A stretch of DNA of 64,000 nt from Streptomyces sp. NRRL F-4489 (GCF_001509485.1 NZ_LLZI01000135.1:16892-80891); one strand, 5' to 3'. Counted from the first letter of the stretch, positions 18,287 through 29,136 are shown. Notes: generated from the sequence alone by a model not told the origin. Made by a program: numbers and translations.

Positions 18287-18423
18287 CGCGGGGCGGCAAC
18301 GGGCCGCCGGTGGCCGGGCGGTCCGTACGGCGCCGGGGACGGCGCCGCCGGTTCCCGCCCGGCCACCGGCCGCGGGGCGCGGCCGCGGCCGGTGCGCGCG
18401 GTGGGACGGGCGCACCGGGCGGT

Positions 18424-18951
18424 TCACGGCTGCCGGAGGCGACCGGCGGGCGCGCCCGGGGACAGGGGCACCGCCGCCCAGACCACGCACCCGTTGTCCG
18501 GCCCCGTCCGGCGGCCCCACCGGGTGCAGGACCTGGCGACCAGGTCGAGGCCGCGGCCGCGCTCCTGGCCGGGGTCGGGGGACCGCCTGCGCGGCACCCA
18601 CGGGGTCCCGCCGCCGTCGTGGACCTCTATGGACAACTCGTCCGCGGTCCGGCGCAGCCGGCAGGTGACCCGCAGCGTGCCGGAGTGCTGGATCGCGTTG
18701 GTGACGAGTTCGGACAGCACGAGCAGGACGAGGTAGCGGGTGTCCTCACCGCGGATCCGCTGCCCGTCCAGCCAGGCGCGGACCAGGGCCCGGCAGACCG
18801 GCACCGAGCGCTCCAGAGGCGGCAGGCTGAAGGTGGCGTGCTTGCTGGAACGCCACCGGTCGGACGGAATGACCGCGGCTTTCGCGCCGGGCCAGGTCTC
18901 GACCTGGCGGGCTGTCAGGTGAATACCGGCTTCTTGTGTGCTGGGTAACAC
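18424..18951 (-). CDS. Anti-sigma-factor-like ATP-binding protein (HATPase)
   Basis: A 175-residue GHKL ATPase of the serine-kinase/regulatory type common in Streptomyces. Seen: the N box LVLLVLSELVTNAIQHSG (Asn in the LVTNA motif) and G1-like VHDGGG, then GRGLDLV. Full-length histidine kinase domains (DHp) are absent, so it most likely binds or phosphorylates an anti-anti-sigma partner. Starts at GTG 18951 after a GAAGGGG ribosome binding site. Partner unknown. Confidence 0.8.
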   Translation of the reverse strand: MLPSTQEAGIHLTARQVETWPGAKAAVIPSDRWRSSKHATFSLPPLERSVPVCRALVRAWLDGQRIRGEDTRYLVLLVLSELVTNAIQHSGTLRVTCRLRRTADELSIEVHDGGGTPWVPRRRSPDPGQERGRGLDLVARSCTRWGRRTGPDNGCVVWAAVPLSPGAPAGRLRQP

Positions 18952-19294
18952 GACTACCCCTTCCGTAAGCTTCCTCTCGGGCCCCCGATGCCAATAGCGG
19001 AATCTCTCCGGCGCTTTTACGCCGGGAATCCCTCGGCCGATTTCCTCTCCTCAGTGAAGCAGTGACCAAGACATTACGGAAGGCGCGTTCCGGGGCATGC
19101 GAAGGGGTGCGGTGATAAAGCGAAGCGAAGTAGTATCACCGCAAGAAAACGTTGTGCGGGAAAGGCGAATTCCACAGAATTTCGCGCCGTGGCCGGTCAA
19201 CCGCCGTCCGGTGGCACGGCGTTCGGCCGCACGGCGTTCGGCGGGCACCGTGGAGGTGCCCGCCGAACGGGAAGGACCGCGGCTCGGGAGGTGT
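18952..19294. other. Gene-free region between the HATPase gene and the PKS
   Basis: About 340 bp, partly AT-rich (19040-19160), with the HATPase promoter at its left end and the downstream side of the PKS at its right. I see no gene and no strong hairpin immediately after the PKS stop at 19295. Confidence 0.4.
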
Positions 19295-22200
19295 TTACGA
19301 GGCGTCCGGTTCAAGGCCCAGCCGGTCCGCGACACCCGCGGCGAGCTCGGCCAGTGTGGGGTGCTGCCACACGAAGTTGCGCGGCACGGAGACGGCGAAG
19401 GTCCGCTCGATGCGGGCCCGCAGCTCCAGGGCCAGCAGGGAGTCGAACCCCATGGATTTCAGGGGCACTTGGGGGTCAAGCGCACCGTCCCCGAGGCGCA
19501 GCACCGCCCGGACGTGGTCCGCCAGGCACTCCTCCAGCGCCGTTCTCCGGGCCAGGCCGGCCGGGAGGGCGGCGAGCCGGGCCGGCAGGTCCGCGCCGTC
19601 CTCGGGAGCCGGGGGCGGCGCGGCGGCTCCCCCGGCCTGGACGTCGCGGAAGAAGGGCAGGTGCCGGCCGGCGGCGGGCAGCCAGGTGTCCGCGGGGCCC
19701 GGGAGGACCCCGGTCTGCACCCGCCGCTGGGCCAGCAGGCAGCGCAGCGCGGCCATGCCCTCGTCGGTGGGAATGGTGCGGTAGCCGCGCCGGCCGAAGT
19801 CGGTGGCGACGCCGGTCTCGCCCCACGGGCCCCAGTTCACCGCCAGGGTGGGCAGGCCCTGGGCGGAGCGCCAGGCCGCGAACCCGTCGAGCCAGGAGTT
19901 CGCCGCGGCGTAGGCGCCCTGGCCGGGGTTGCCGAGGAGGGAGGCCATCGAGGAGAAGGCCGCGAACCAGTCCAGCGGGCAGCCCTCGGTGGCCTGGTGC
20001 AGGCGCCAGGCACCGGCCGTCTTCGGCCGCCAGACCCGCTCCAGCTGCTCGTCGGTGGCGTTCGCCAGCACCGCGTCGTCCAGGACCATGGCGCAGTGGA
20101 CCACTCCGCGCAGGCGGTGGCCGCCGGACGCCGCGGTCGTCACCAGCCGCTCCGCGGTGCCTGGTTCGGCGATGTCGCCGAGGACCACCGTCACCTTGGT
20201 GGCGCCCTTGCGCAGGGCCCCGATCTGCCGTGCCGCCTCCGGGGAGGGGGGCGTGCGCCCGTTGAGGACGACGTGGCCGGCGCCCTGCTCGGCCAGCCAC
20301 CGCGCGGTGGCCAGTCCCACTCCGCGCAGTCCGCCGGTGACGAGGTACGCCCCGCCCTCGCGCACCGGCAGGTCCAGTTCGGGCAGCACCGCGCGGGCCT
20401 GCCCGGAGGACGGCACGGTCAGTACGAGCTTGCCGAGGTGGTCGGCGGCGGCCATGGTGCGGAAGGCCGTGGTGGCCTCGGGCAGGGGGTACTCGGTGCA
20501 GTGCAGAGGTGTCAGCTGCCCGGCCCCGAAGGCGTCGAGTACCTCCTGCCACACCGCGGCGAACGCGCCGGGGCGGTGGCGGCGCAGTTCGATCAGGTCG
20601 ACGGTGCGCAGTGTGACGTTGTGGCGCAGCGGCCGCATGCCCATCGGGGCGTCGGAGAGGATGTCGCGCACCCCCAGTTCCACGAAGCGGCCGAACGGGC
20701 GGAGCGTCTCCAGCCCGGTGCGGATCGCCGCCCCGGAGAGCGAGTTGAGCACGACGTCGACGCCGTCGCCGGTCGCCTCGCGGATCTGCTCGCCGAAGTC
20801 CAGGGACCGGGAGTCCATGACGTGCCGGATGCCCATACCGCGGAGGTAGCGGCGCTTGTCCTCGCTGCCGGCCGTGGCCAGCACCTCGGCCTCCAGCGAC
20901 CGGGCCACCGCGATCGCCGCCAGTCCGGTGCCGCCGGTGGCCGAGTGGATCAGCACCCGCTCCCCCGACTTCAGCCCCGCGACATGCCGCAGGGCGTACC
21001 AGGCCGTCAGGAAGGCGATCGGCAGCCCCGCCGCGGTGACCGGGTCGAGGCCGGCGGGGATCGGCGCCACCCCCTCGGCGGGGACGGTCAGGAACGAGCC
21101 GAACGCACCGCCCCGCAGCTCGACGGCGACCACCCCGTCCCCGACTTCGAGGTGCTCGACCCCCTCCCCCACCGCGCTGACGACCCCGGCGCATTCGAAG
21201 CCGATGCGGGAGCGGACGTCCTCGTCGCCGGGGAGCAGGCCCATCGCCGTCAGCACGTCCCGGAAGTTCAGACCGGCCGCGGTGACCCGCACCTCGACCT
21301 CGCCGCGCCGCGGCGGGCGCCGCCCGGCGACGGCGTACTCCAGGCTCGACAGGTCTCCCAACCGGCCCGCGCGCAGCCGGAAGCCGTCGACGCCGTACCG
21401 CACCGTGCAGTGCGCCGGGGGGCGTTCCTGCCCGGCCGGGGCGCGCCGCAGCCGGGCCGCCCACCGCTCGCCGGCGCGCAGTGCGACCTCGTCGTCCTCG
21501 GTGTCCGCCAGCAACTCCTCGGCGACGTCCGCGGGGTCGGCGTGCCGGGGGTCGGTGTCCAGGAGGGTGGGGCGCAGCTCGGGGTGCTCCAGGGCGGCGA
21601 CCCGCACCAGCCCCCGCAGGGCGCTCTGTCCGAGGTCGACGGTGTCGTCGGGCAGGACGTTGCGGGCGCCCTGGGTGAGGACGTGGAGCCGCGGCGCCGC
21701 CGGGCCCGCGGCGATGGCCTGGACCGTGGCGAGCAGGCGGCGGGTGCGGCGCAGGGACTCCCCGGCCGGCTCGGCGGCGCTCCGCCGCCCGCACACCAGC
21801 ACCACGGCGCGCGGGGGTTCGAGTCCGGCCGCCAGGCGTTCGCCGAGCGAGTCGCGGAGCGTTTCGAGGGGGGTGTCGTCCAACGGGCGGTCCCAGACAG
21901 TCGTCCGGGCGCAGCGGGAGCGCAGGGCGGCGGCCAGGACCCGGGCCGACCCGTCGGCCTCCCCCACCAGGAACCAGCTCCCCGGCGCCCGGCCGTCCTC
22001 GGCCGCGGCCCGGCCGGAGCGCTGCCAGCCGATCTCCAGCAGCCAGTCCGCCGCGGCCGGCTCGTCCCGGACGGCCCGCCGTACGAACCGCAGGCCGTTG
22101 ACGGCGGCGACGACCGCGCCGTCGCCGTCCAGGAGGCGGACGTTGGCCACCACGCCGTCCGGCGCGTGCTCGCCGATGTGCGCGTGGCAGTACTCGGCCC

Positions 22201-25200
22201 GCGCGGGGTCGCCCAGGACGCGTACCGCCTGTACGGCCACCGGCAGCACCGGGGCCGTGTCGTCCTCGTGCATCAGCGGTGCGACCGCGAGCTGGGCGCA
22301 GACATCGAGCAGGACGGGGTGGACGGGGAGGCCGGGAGCGGGGTCGTGCGCCCGGGGCGGCACGGTGATCCTGGCGAAGTAGCTGCCGTGGTGGCGTTCG
22401 GTGCGCAGTTCGGTGATGCCGGTGAAGGCCGGACCGTGTTCCAGTCCGCGTCCGCGCAGGTTCCGGTACAGGTCAGCGGGGTCGAGCCGCACCGGGTGGC
22501 GCACCAGGAAAGCCTCGATGGAGCGGGGCCGGGGGGCGGGGCGTACGGTCAGCCGGTGCAGCACCGCGTCGGCCTGGCGCTCCCAGTCACCGTCCTCGCC
22601 CCGGGTGAGGATCTGGCAGTGCGCCCGGTCCGGTGCGGCCATCGTCACGACGGTGCTGACGCCGGTGTGCCGGTCCAGGCGCAGCAGCTGCTCGAAGTGG
22701 ACGTCGGTCACGTCCACTTCGTGCGGGGCGGCTCCGAAGACCTCGGTGGCGGCCGCGAGCGCGATACCGCACCAGGCCGCTCCGGGCATGACCGGGCTGC
22801 CGTGGACCTGGTGGTCGGCGAGCCAGGGCAGGGCGTCCACGCCGGCATCGGCGCGCCAGCAGTGCCGTACGGGCTCGCCGGGCACTTCGGTGTGGTGGCC
22901 GGGCAGGCCGGTGGCGGCCGGTGCGGCCGGAGCCGGGGGCCGGGCGGCCTCGGCCCAGTGGTGGCGCCGGTCGAAGGTGAGGGTGGGCGCGTCGACGAGG
23001 TTCCCGCCGTCGTAGAGGCGCCGCCAGTCCACCGGCACGCCGGAGCAGTGCAGCGCCGCCAACTGCGTGCGCAGCGTGGCCGGTTCGTCCTCGTCGCGGC
23101 GGAGCGTGGGCAGCACGGCCGGGGAGGTGGCCAGTCCGGACAGGCTCCGCTCGACGGAGTGGGAGACGATGGGGTGCGGCGAGAGTTCGAGGTAGACCTG
23201 GTGCCGGTCGGCCGCCGCGGCGGCCACCGCCTCCGCGAAGCGGACCGGGCGGCGGAGGTTGTCGCACCAGTAGTCGGCGTCGAAGGACGGGGTGGCACCG
23301 GCCTCCACCGCCGTCGAGTAGAACCGCACTTCGGGCGGCCGGGGCCGGAGCCCGGCCAGTGCCGAGCGCAGGGCGGGCAGGACCGGGTCGACCAGGGGGC
23401 AGTGGGAGGCGACGTCCACGGCGATCGGGAGGACCGCGATCCCTCTGGCCTCCCAGGCGGCGGCCAGCCGGCTCACCTCCGCGGTGCGGCCGGCCACCAC
23501 GGTGGTGTCCGGTGAGGAGAGCACGGCGACCGAGACGGATTCGGCGGCGCAGGCGGCCAGTTCCTCGCGGACCGCGTCGGCGCTCAGGCCCACGCTCACC
23601 ATGCCGCCGGTGCCCGCGATGTCGCTGAGCAGGCCGGACCGGCGGCAGATCACCCGGACCCCGTCGGCGAGCGTCAGCGCTCCGGCCACCACCGCCGCCG
23701 CGACCTCGCCCATGGAGTGGCCGATGACCGCGGCGGGTTCGACACCGTACGAGCGCCAGGTCGCCGCGAGCGCGATCTGCAGCGCGAACAGCACCGGTTG
23801 GACCTCACCGCAGCCCTTGACGGGCCGCCCCTTCCGGATGATGTCGAGGACCGGCACCCGGCTCTCGGACCGGATGAGCGCGGCGGCCTCGTCCAGCGCC
23901 TCGGCGAAGGCCGGTTCGGTACGCAGCAGACCGCGCCCCATCCCCGGCCACTGGGAGCCGTGGCCGGAGAACACCCAGACCGGGCGCCGCTCGACCGCCG
24001 CGTCCACCGCCCCGGTGACGACCGCGGGATGCCGCTCGCCGGCGGCGAACGCCCTTAGCGCGGAAAGGAGTTCGCGGCGGCCGGTGGTCACCACGCCCAT
24101 CCGGCCGCGGCCGGCGCAGCGCCGCAGCGCCAGGGTGTGCGCGAGGTCCCGGAGGGGCACCTGCGCGCCCTCGCCGGTCAGCCAGTCGGCGAGGGCGCCG
24201 GCCGCGGCGGGCAGGGCGCCGGGCGAGCCGGCCGGGACGAGGAAGACGTCGGGCGCCGCCGGGGCCGGTTCCTCCGGGCGCCGGGGGGCCGGGGGCTCCG
24301 GCGCCTCTTCCAGCAGGACGTGGGCGTTGGTGCCCGAGAAGCCGAAGGAGGACACCGCCGCCAGCCGGCGCTGCGCCGGAAGGGGCCAGGAGGTCAGCTC
24401 GGTGGGGACGAAGAAGCGGGTGCCGTCCGCCGCGATGGCCGGGTTCCAGCGGCGGAAGTGGAGGTTCGCCGGGACGGCGCCGCGCTGGAGGCACAGCACG
24501 GCCTTGATCAGCCCGGTCACGCCGGCGGCCGGTTCCAGATGTCCGAGGTTGGTCTTCACCGAGGTCAGGGCGCAGCGCCCCGGGCCGTCGCCGTAGACGT
24601 CGGCCAGGCCGGCGAACTCGACGGGGTCCCCCACCGGCGTTCCCGTGCCGTGGGTCTCCACCATCCCGACGTCGCGGGGATCGGTCCCGGACCGGTGGAG
24701 GGCTTCCCGGTAGAGCGCGCGCTGGGCGGCGGCCGAGGGAGCGGCGAGGCCGTCGGACGAGCCGTCCTGGTTGGTCGCGGAGCCACGGATCACCGCCAGC
24801 ACGCGGTCGCCGTCCCGTACGGCGTCGCGCAGGCGCTTGAGCACCACCACGCCGCATCCCTCACCGCGGACGAATCCGTCGGCCCCGGCGTCGAACGTGC
24901 GGCAGCGGCCGCCGGCGGAGAGCATGCCCATCCTGGCGAAGGAGCGGGTGACGCGCGGCTGGAAGGTCAGGGTGACGCCGCCGGCCAGCGCCAGATCGCA
25001 TTCGCCGGCGCACAGTGCCTGGCGCGCCATGTGGACGGCCACCAGGGAGGAGGAGCAGGCGGTGTCCAGGGCCACGCTCGGCCCGTGCAGGCCCAGGAGG
25101 TAGGAGACCCGGCCGGCCGCCACGCAGTGGCCGTTGGTCAGGATCGACCCCTCGAGTTCGTGGGGTGTTCCGGTCAGCTGGTCCATGTAGTCGCCGTAGC

Positions 25201-25621
25201 TGATGCCGGTGAAGACGGCGGTCGGTGTGGCGTGCATCCGCTCCGGGGGGAGGCCGGCGTGTTCCAGTGCCTCCCAGGTGACTTCCAGCAGCAGGCGGTG
25301 CTGGGGGTCCAGCACATCGGCCTCCCGGCCCGCGACGCCGAAGAAGGCGGCGTCGAAGCCGGCCACCTCGCGCAGGTAGCCGCCCGGCGGGGAGGCCGGT
25401 GTCCCGGGGTCTCCCCGGCCGAGCGATTCGCCCTGGAGGAGGCGGCGGCGTTCGGGAGGGAGCGCGCCGACCGCGTCCCGGCCCTCCGCCAGCAGGCGCC
25501 ACAGCGCCGCGGGTGACGCGGTGTCCCCGGGGAGGCGGCAGCCCATGCCGATCACGGCGATGCGCTCGGTATCGGAGGGGGCCTGCGGCGCGGCGGCCGG
25601 CGGAAGCGTGTGGTTGCTCAT
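19295..25621 (-). CDS. Type I polyketide synthase, single fully reducing module (KS-AT-DH-ER-KR-ACP)
   Basis: A 2108-residue multidomain enzyme. KS ~20-440 with active Cys in DTACSSS (C189) and His in THGTGT (H324) and [10 protein letters not shown] (H361). AT ~548-840 with GHSMGEV (S636); the specificity motif reads VASH (737-740), nearer to methylmalonyl YASH than malonyl HAFH, so the extender is uncertain. DH ~915-1190 with [10 protein letters not shown] (H937) and D1106. ER ~1410-1735 with the NADPH loop [12 protein letters not shown] ~1755-1945 with TGGLRGVG, Ser/Tyr in [17 protein letters not shown], and the LDD motif of B-type KRs. ACP ~2025-2100 with GFDSL (S2061). All domains look active. 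There is no loading domain and no thioesterase, so it probably works iteratively and gives a saturated chain. ATG 25621 lies 30 bp after the ketosynthase gene: one operon. Confidence 0.95.
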   Translation of the reverse strand: MSNHTLPPAAAPQAPSDTERIAVIGMGCRLPGDTASPAALWRLLAEGRDAVGALPPERRRLLQGESLGRGDPGTPASPPGGYLREVAGFDAAFFGVAGREADVLDPQHRLLLEVTWEALEHAGLPPERMHATPTAVFTGISYGDYMDQLTGTPHELEGSILTNGHCVAAGRVSYLLGLHGPSVALDTACSSSLVAVHMARQALCAGECDLALAGGVTLTFQPRVTRSFARMGMLSAGGRCRTFDAGADGFVRGEGCGVVVLKRLRDAVRDGDRVLAVIRGSATNQDGSSDGLAAPSAAAQRALYREALHRSGTDPRDVGMVETHGTGTPVGDPVEFAGLADVYGDGPGRCALTSVKTNLGHLEPAAGVTGLIKAVLCLQRGAVPANLHFRRWNPAIAADGTRFFVPTELTSWPLPAQRRLAAVSSFGFSGTNAHVLLEEAPEPPAPRRPEEPAPAAPDVFLVPAGSPGALPAAAGALADWLTGEGAQVPLRDLAHTLALRRCAGRGRMGVVTTGRRELLSALRAFAAGERHPAVVTGAVDAAVERRPVWVFSGHGSQWPGMGRGLLRTEPAFAEALDEAAALIRSESRVPVLDIIRKGRPVKGCGEVQPVLFALQIALAATWRSYGVEPAAVIGHSMGEVAAAVVAGALTLADGVRVICRRSGLLSDIAGTGGMVSVGLSADAVREELAACAAESVSVAVLSSPDTTVVAGRTAEVSRLAAAWEARGIAVLPIAVDVASHCPLVDPVLPALRSALAGLRPRPPEVRFYSTAVEAGATPSFDADYWCDNLRRPVRFAEAVAAAAADRHQVYLELSPHPIVSHSVERSLSGLATSPAVLPTLRRDEDEPATLRTQLAALHCSGVPVDWRRLYDGGNLVDAPTLTFDRRHHWAEAARPPAPAAPAATGLPGHHTEVPGEPVRHCWRADAGVDALPWLADHQVHGSPVMPGAAWCGIALAAATEVFGAAPHEVDVTDVHFEQLLRLDRHTGVSTVVTMAAPDRAHCQILTRGEDGDWERQADAVLHRLTVRPAPRPRSIEAFLVRHPVRLDPADLYRNLRGRGLEHGPAFTGITELRTERHHGSYFARITVPPRAHDPAPGLPVHPVLLDVCAQLAVAPLMHEDDTAPVLPVAVQAVRVLGDPARAEYCHAHIGEHAPDGVVANVRLLDGDGAVVAAVNGLRFVRRAVRDEPAAADWLLEIGWQRSGRAAAEDGRAPGSWFLVGEADGSARVLAAALRSRCARTTVWDRPLDDTPLETLRDSLGERLAAGLEPPRAVVLVCGRRSAAEPAGESLRRTRRLLATVQAIAAGPAAPRLHVLTQGARNVLPDDTVDLGQSALRGLVRVAALEHPELRPTLLDTDPRHADPADVAEELLADTEDDEVALRAGERWAARLRRAPAGQERPPAHCTVRYGVDGFRLRAGRLGDLSSLEYAVAGRRPPRRGEVEVRVTAAGLNFRDVLTAMGLLPGDEDVRSRIGFECAGVVSAVGEGVEHLEVGDGVVAVELRGGAFGSFLTVPAEGVAPIPAGLDPVTAAGLPIAFLTAWYALRHVAGLKSGERVLIHSATGGTGLAAIAVARSLEAEVLATAGSEDKRRYLRGMGIRHVMDSRSLDFGEQIREATGDGVDVVLNSLSGAAIRTGLETLRPFGRFVELGVRDILSDAPMGMRPLRHNVTLRTVDLIELRRHRPGAFAAVWQEVLDAFGAGQLTPLHCTEYPLPEATTAFRTMAAADHLGKLVLTVPSSGQARAVLPELDLPVREGGAYLVTGGLRGVGLATARWLAEQGAGHVVLNGRTPPSPEAARQIGALRKGATKVTVVLGDIAEPGTAERLVTTAASGGHRLRGVVHCAMVLDDAVLANATDEQLERVWRPKTAGAWRLHQATEGCPLDWFAAFSSMASLLGNPGQGAYAAANSWLDGFAAWRSAQGLPTLAVNWGPWGETGVATDFGRRGYRTIPTDEGMAALRCLLAQRRVQTGVLPGPADTWLPAAGRHLPFFRDVQAGGAAAPPPAPEDGADLPARLAALPAGLARRTALEECLADHVRAVLRLGDGALDPQVPLKSMGFDSLLALELRARIERTFAVSVPRNFVWQHPTLAELAAGVADRLGLEPDAS

Positions 25622-25651
25622 CGGATCTCCGTACGTTGGCGTGGGGCGCGG

Positions 25652-26986
25652 TCACACGGCCTGCGTGCTGCCGAGGAGGATGGCGTTCTTGACCCCGCCG
25701 ACCTGGTAGTTGAGGGTCAGCGCGTAGTCGAAGTCGAGCGGGCGGGGCCGCACTCCGGGGACGGGGTCGAAGGTCAGCCCGTCGGCGGGCTGTTCGCAGT
25801 TGGCGGTGGGACAGACCTGGCCGCGCTCCATCATCATCAGCGTCAGGGCGGTGCCCACGCAGCCGGCCGGCGCGCCGTTGTGGCCGAAGCAGCCCTCCTG
25901 GGACGTCACGAGCGGGCTCCGGCCTTCCCCGTACAGCTCCTTGACGGCGGCGGCCTCGAAGGCGGTGACGACGACATTGCCGTCGCTGCCGCCGTGCACG
26001 TACGGGATGTTGCCCAGGTCCCAGCGGTCGCCCAGGCAGCGGCGGACCGCGGCGGCCAGTTCGGCGCCGGTCTCGTCGCAGGCGAGCGGGTTGGCCAGGC
26101 CGTCGCGGGTCATGGCCGTGGAGAGGATCTGCCCGTAGAGGTGCGCACCGCGCCGGACGGCGTGGTCCCAGCTCTCGACGATCAGCGTGGCGGAGCCCTC
26201 GCCGTGGTTGATGGAGCTCGCCCGGCGGTCGTAGGGCCGCATCAGGGAGAGGAACGACGGCACCGCGTCGGGCATCCCGGGCGTCCGCACGGACTCGTAC
26301 GTCTGCTGGGCCCCGTGCAGCAGCCGCTGGATGTTCTGGATCAGCCGCATGTTGAAGACGTCGACGCCGGTGACGACGGCGATATCGGCCTCGCCGCGGG
26401 TGATCATCTGCCGGGCGTGGCCGATCTGCACGGCGGACGACGCGCAGCCGCACGAGACGGTGTAGGCCGGGCCGTTGGAGCGGACCAGCGCCGACTGGAC
26501 CAGGGCGACATCGGAGGGGGTCACCGCCTGCTGCGCCGCGACGAACAGTTCCATGGCCTCCGGGGCGCTGGTCGTCGCGGGGTCGGCGCGGAGCACCGAC
26601 AGATAACTGTCGATGTTGGCGTCCACTCCCCCGCGTCCGACGAGAATTGCCGCGTTGCCGAGTTCTCCGCCGCGGAAGTCCAGCCCGGCGTCCTCGCAGG
26701 CATGTGCCAGCGAGAGCAGGCCGTAGCGGTGCGCCGCGGTGTAATGGCGGGAGAAGAACGGCGGAAGGTCGGGGAACGTCTCGTCGAACATTTCCTGGGT
26801 CAGGCCGACGGTGCCGTAGTAGACCTCGTCGTACTGCAGGCAGGACCGGCCGTTCGCGGCGACCTCCCACGCCTGATCGGCTGTGAAAACCGGTCTGTTG
26901 GTGCCGGGTAGGCAGAACCCGACACCGGTCACCACGGCCCGCCGGCCGGTGTCGTAGTCTTCGGGATACCTGGATTGCGGCTGCAT
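25652..26986 (-). CDS. Stand-alone beta-ketoacyl synthase (FabF/KAS II-like)
   Basis: A 444-residue ketosynthase of thiolase fold. Active-site Cys is C181 in VSCGCASSAV, replacing the usual TACSSS. The first His is H331 in YVHGGSDGN in place of THGTGT, and the second is H369 in FGHNGAPAG, where relatives have GHTLGAAG. The triad Cys-His-His is therefore kept but its surroundings differ strongly from FabF and from the PKS KS next door. It lies between the DUF5988 gene and the PKS on one strand with short gaps. It may supply or extend a starter unit, condense two chains, or release the PKS product; sequence alone cannot decide. Confidence 0.88.
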   Translation of the reverse strand: MQPQSRYPEDYDTGRRAVVTGVGFCLPGTNRPVFTADQAWEVAANGRSCLQYDEVYYGTVGLTQEMFDETFPDLPPFFSRHYTAAHRYGLLSLAHACEDAGLDFRGGELGNAAILVGRGGVDANIDSYLSVLRADPATTSAPEAMELFVAAQQAVTPSDVALVQSALVRSNGPAYTVSCGCASSAVQIGHARQMITRGEADIAVVTGVDVFNMRLIQNIQRLLHGAQQTYESVRTPGMPDAVPSFLSLMRPYDRRASSINHGEGSATLIVESWDHAVRRGAHLYGQILSTAMTRDGLANPLACDETGAELAAAVRRCLGDRWDLGNIPYVHGGSDGNVVVTAFEAAAVKELYGEGRSPLVTSQEGCFGHNGAPAGCVGTALTLMMMERGQVCPTANCEQPADGLTFDPVPGVRPRPLDFDYALTLNYQVGGVKNAILLGSTQAV

Positions 26987-27061
26987 GGCAGGACTCCGTC
27001 CCTCACGGGGACCGTCGGATACCGTCCCCTGTGAACTGGTTTTTCTGCGGGAGCGCGACGC

Positions 27062-27268
27062 CTATTCGGCAATAGACGTGCGGTAATGCCAGCGATACAC
27101 GGGGACCTGTTCACCGTCCAGCTCCGCGTATTCGCCGTAGAATTCGAAACGCTCGTATCCGCTGCCGCGCACGAGGCGTACCGGATCCCGGACATCGTTA
27201 TCGGAGATATGGGGAAGGGCTGTTCCCCCGGGCTCGTCGACGAGAATCACGATGCTCTTCCGTGGCAT
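27062..27268 (-). CDS. DUF5988-like small protein
   Basis: A 68-residue protein (MPRKSIVILVDEPGG, then RFEFYGEYAELDGEQVPVYR, ending in a Trp/His/Tyr-rich tail). It matches small actinobacterial proteins annotated DUF5988 that, as I recall, accompany PKS or ketosynthase genes. No known catalytic motif and no signal peptide. It is the first gene of the operon DUF5988 - KS - PKS, 75 bp ahead of the ketosynthase, with a GGAG-type ribosome binding site. Function is unknown; a chaperone or MbtH-like helper role would fit but is a guess. Confidence 0.65.
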   Translation of the reverse strand: MPRKSIVILVDEPGGTALPHISDNDVRDPVRLVRGSGYERFEFYGEYAELDGEQVPVYRWHYRTSIAE

Positions 27269-27550
27269 GGTCCACTCCGGGGTTCATTCGCGGGTTCGCG
27301 GGCCACGGCCGGGCTTCCGGCCGATGGCGGTGCAGAGGTGCGGTGGGGGAACCTGCGCGGAGGTCACCGCGGGGCGGTGGGTGGCGGAGCGGCGGCGAGG
27401 GCTGGGCCCGGCGTACTGCCGGGCCGTGCCGGCCGGCGGCCGCCGCCGGCAGCGGGGAAAGCGGAAGCCGCTGCCGCGTGTGGCGTCCGGGGCATCGGCC
27501 ACCACGCGGAAATCGATCGCATGACGCCCCCTGGCTGAGGTGGGGCCGAT

Positions 27551-27581
27551 CAGCCGGTGCCGGAAATACCGGCACCGGCTG
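27551..27581. terminator. Perfect 13-bp stem hairpin
   Basis: cagccggtgccgg, loop aaata, then ccggcaccggctg: a perfect stem with 5-nt loop and no T-run. It lies ~280 bp upstream of DUF5988 on the minus strand and ~440 bp before the recombinase on the plus strand, so it is not at the 3' end of any gene I can see. In the leader of the DUF5988-KS-PKS operon (promoter near 27720-27745) it would sit ~140-170 nt into the transcript and could act as an attenuator. Confidence 0.6.
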
Positions 27582-27674
27582 ACGGATCCAAAACCCTCTG
27601 CCGGGGACGCCCATACGGCAACGGTCCAACTCGCAACCAGGCACTGGGCCGGGCCGACGAGTAGGCCGGATGCC

Positions 27675-27748
27675 GCTCCCCGGAGAGGGTGGGCGGCCCA
27701 CCGGTTGGATGCGTCAAGTTATCCACGGGCTCAGGTCGGGCGACAACA
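27675..27748 (-). promoter_or_regulatory. Conserved promoter/initial-transcript element, copy A (PKS operon)
   Basis: Read on the minus strand: a -35-like TTGTCG, 19 bp, a -10-like TAACTT, then a block with CATCCAACCGGTGGGCCGCC and CCCTCTCCGGGG. The centre (GGTGGGC C GCCCACC) is a perfect 7-bp inverted repeat. The same arrangement occurs at 30211-30290, 31034-31112 and 35698-35775. It lies ~400 bp before the DUF5988 start, leaving a long leader that contains the hairpin at 27551-27581. Confidence 0.6.
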
Positions 27749-28019
27749 GTCAACCGATAAGGCCACCCATTCGGAGCAGCGCGAAAAACCGCTGACGCAC
27801 ACCAAGCGACTTGCGCACCGGCATTGCCGGATGCTTTTAATTCATCCATGACCGGCGCAGCCCTCCCATGCCTCCTGCGAAAACAGGACGCCGGCCGCCG
27901 CGCATTTGGTTGCCTCGGCAGTCTTTTTCGGTGAGGGAGAGCTCCGTTCCGGGCCCGTACGAATACATCCCGCCATCCGGCACGGCCCCAACCCACCTCA
28001 GACAAGGGCTATTTCGAGA

Positions 28020-29027
28020 ATGACGATTGATTCCTCGCACCGGTCTCCCCGCGCGGCGGCCGGCGGCACGATGTCCCTCGCCGAGTACGGGGAATCCCGG
28101 TGGGCCACGGCGATGCGCGGGCTGGAGCCGCTGACGATGTGCCCGTACGAGGCCGGGTGGCGGCTGCGGGTCCTGCCGAGCCTGGGGCACGTACCGGTCC
28201 GCGCGATGACCCGGCGGGCCGTCAACCGGGCGCTGCACTGCTGGATCGCCGATGAGTGCGGTCTTTCGACGGTGAAGAACAGCCTGGCCGTGCTGGTGCG
28301 GGTCCTCGAACAAGCCGTACGGGACGGCCTCCTCGACGCCAACCCCGCCCGCATCATCGGCTGGCAGCGGGAGTACCAGCGCGCCCAGCGCGAACGGACC
28401 GCACCGCGGTCGCTGGCGCTGCCCGGCCCGGCGGCGCTCGACCGCCTGGCGGCCCGGCTCGTCCAGCGGTCCCCGGACGGCTACGAGGGCTGGGGCGACA
28501 TCGTGCGCTTCGCGGCCTGGACGGCCTCCCGGTTCAGTGAGGTGTCGGCGCTGCGCGCGGGGGACATCGACCCGGTCGACTGGACCTGGGACGTGTGCCG
28601 GCACACGGTCTTCGTGCCGGGCGGGCTGCGCGACTGCGGGTACCGGGGCAAGAGCCGGCGCACCGTGCCGCTGCGTCCGGCGGCCCGGATGCTGCTCGCC
28701 GCGAGGCTGCGGGCGGCCCGCCACACCCCGCAGGCGCGGCTGTTCACCGGGCCGACCGGCGGCCGCTTCTCCACCCCGCTGCTGAGGGAGGCGACCGGCT
28801 GGGACGAGGTCGTGGTGGAGCTCGGGCACGAGTTCCTGCTGCGCCAGGACCTGCGGCCCACCGGACTGACATGGCTGGCCGCCGCCGGTGTGCCGCTGTC
28901 CGTGCTGAACGACGTGGCCGAGCGTCCCTCCCCGGCCGAGCTCCGGCGCTATCTCCCCCCGGCTGACGGCCCCGTACCGGAGGCGTCCCCGGGGGTGCCG
29001 CCGCAAAGGTCCGGTCCCCGTCCCTGA
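28020..29027 (+). CDS. Degenerate tyrosine recombinase/integrase
   Basis: A 335-residue protein with the layout of a phage-type integrase: SAM-like core-binding domain (~30-110; RAVNRALHCWIADECGLSTV), then a catalytic-like domain. The first catalytic Arg is present (TASRFSEVSALRAGDI) and a candidate Lys lies in the GKSRRTVPL beta-hairpin. The HxxR box reads QDLRPTGLTW, so its first His is Gln and the following His is Pro. A Tyr (RRYLPP) stands at about the right place near the C-terminus. It may be inactive as a recombinase or act as a DNA-binding protein. The start ATG 28020 has only a weak ribosome binding site. There are no attachment sites or phage genes around. Confidence 0.72.
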   Translation: MTIDSSHRSPRAAAGGTMSLAEYGESRWATAMRGLEPLTMCPYEAGWRLRVLPSLGHVPVRAMTRRAVNRALHCWIADECGLSTVKNSLAVLVRVLEQAVRDGLLDANPARIIGWQREYQRAQRERTAPRSLALPGPAALDRLAARLVQRSPDGYEGWGDIVRFAAWTASRFSEVSALRAGDIDPVDWTWDVCRHTVFVPGGLRDCGYRGKSRRTVPLRPAARMLLAARLRAARHTPQARLFTGPTGGRFSTPLLREATGWDEVVVELGHEFLLRQDLRPTGLTWLAAAGVPLSVLNDVAERPSPAELRRYLPPADGPVPEASPGVPPQRSGPRP

Positions 29028-29136
29028 ACGGGACGGGGACCGGACGGGGGTTGGTTCACCGCGCGCTCCCCGTCAGGCCCGGCGCCGGCGGCCTGGGGCC
29101 GTGCGCCGGGGCCTGGGCCTGGGGAGGGCCGTCACC

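Noticed and set aside
19097-23515. A 1472-codon plus-strand ORF opposite the PKS gene
   Set aside because: It is the antisense shadow of the PKS: its composition is Gly/Arg/Gln-rich without domains, while the minus-strand frame shows every PKS motif.
27252-27524. Short plus-strand ORFs in the region between DUF5988 and the recombinase
   Set aside because: Arg/Gly-rich composition, no ribosome binding site and no motif. I considered them because a hairpin follows at 27551, but the evidence is too thin.
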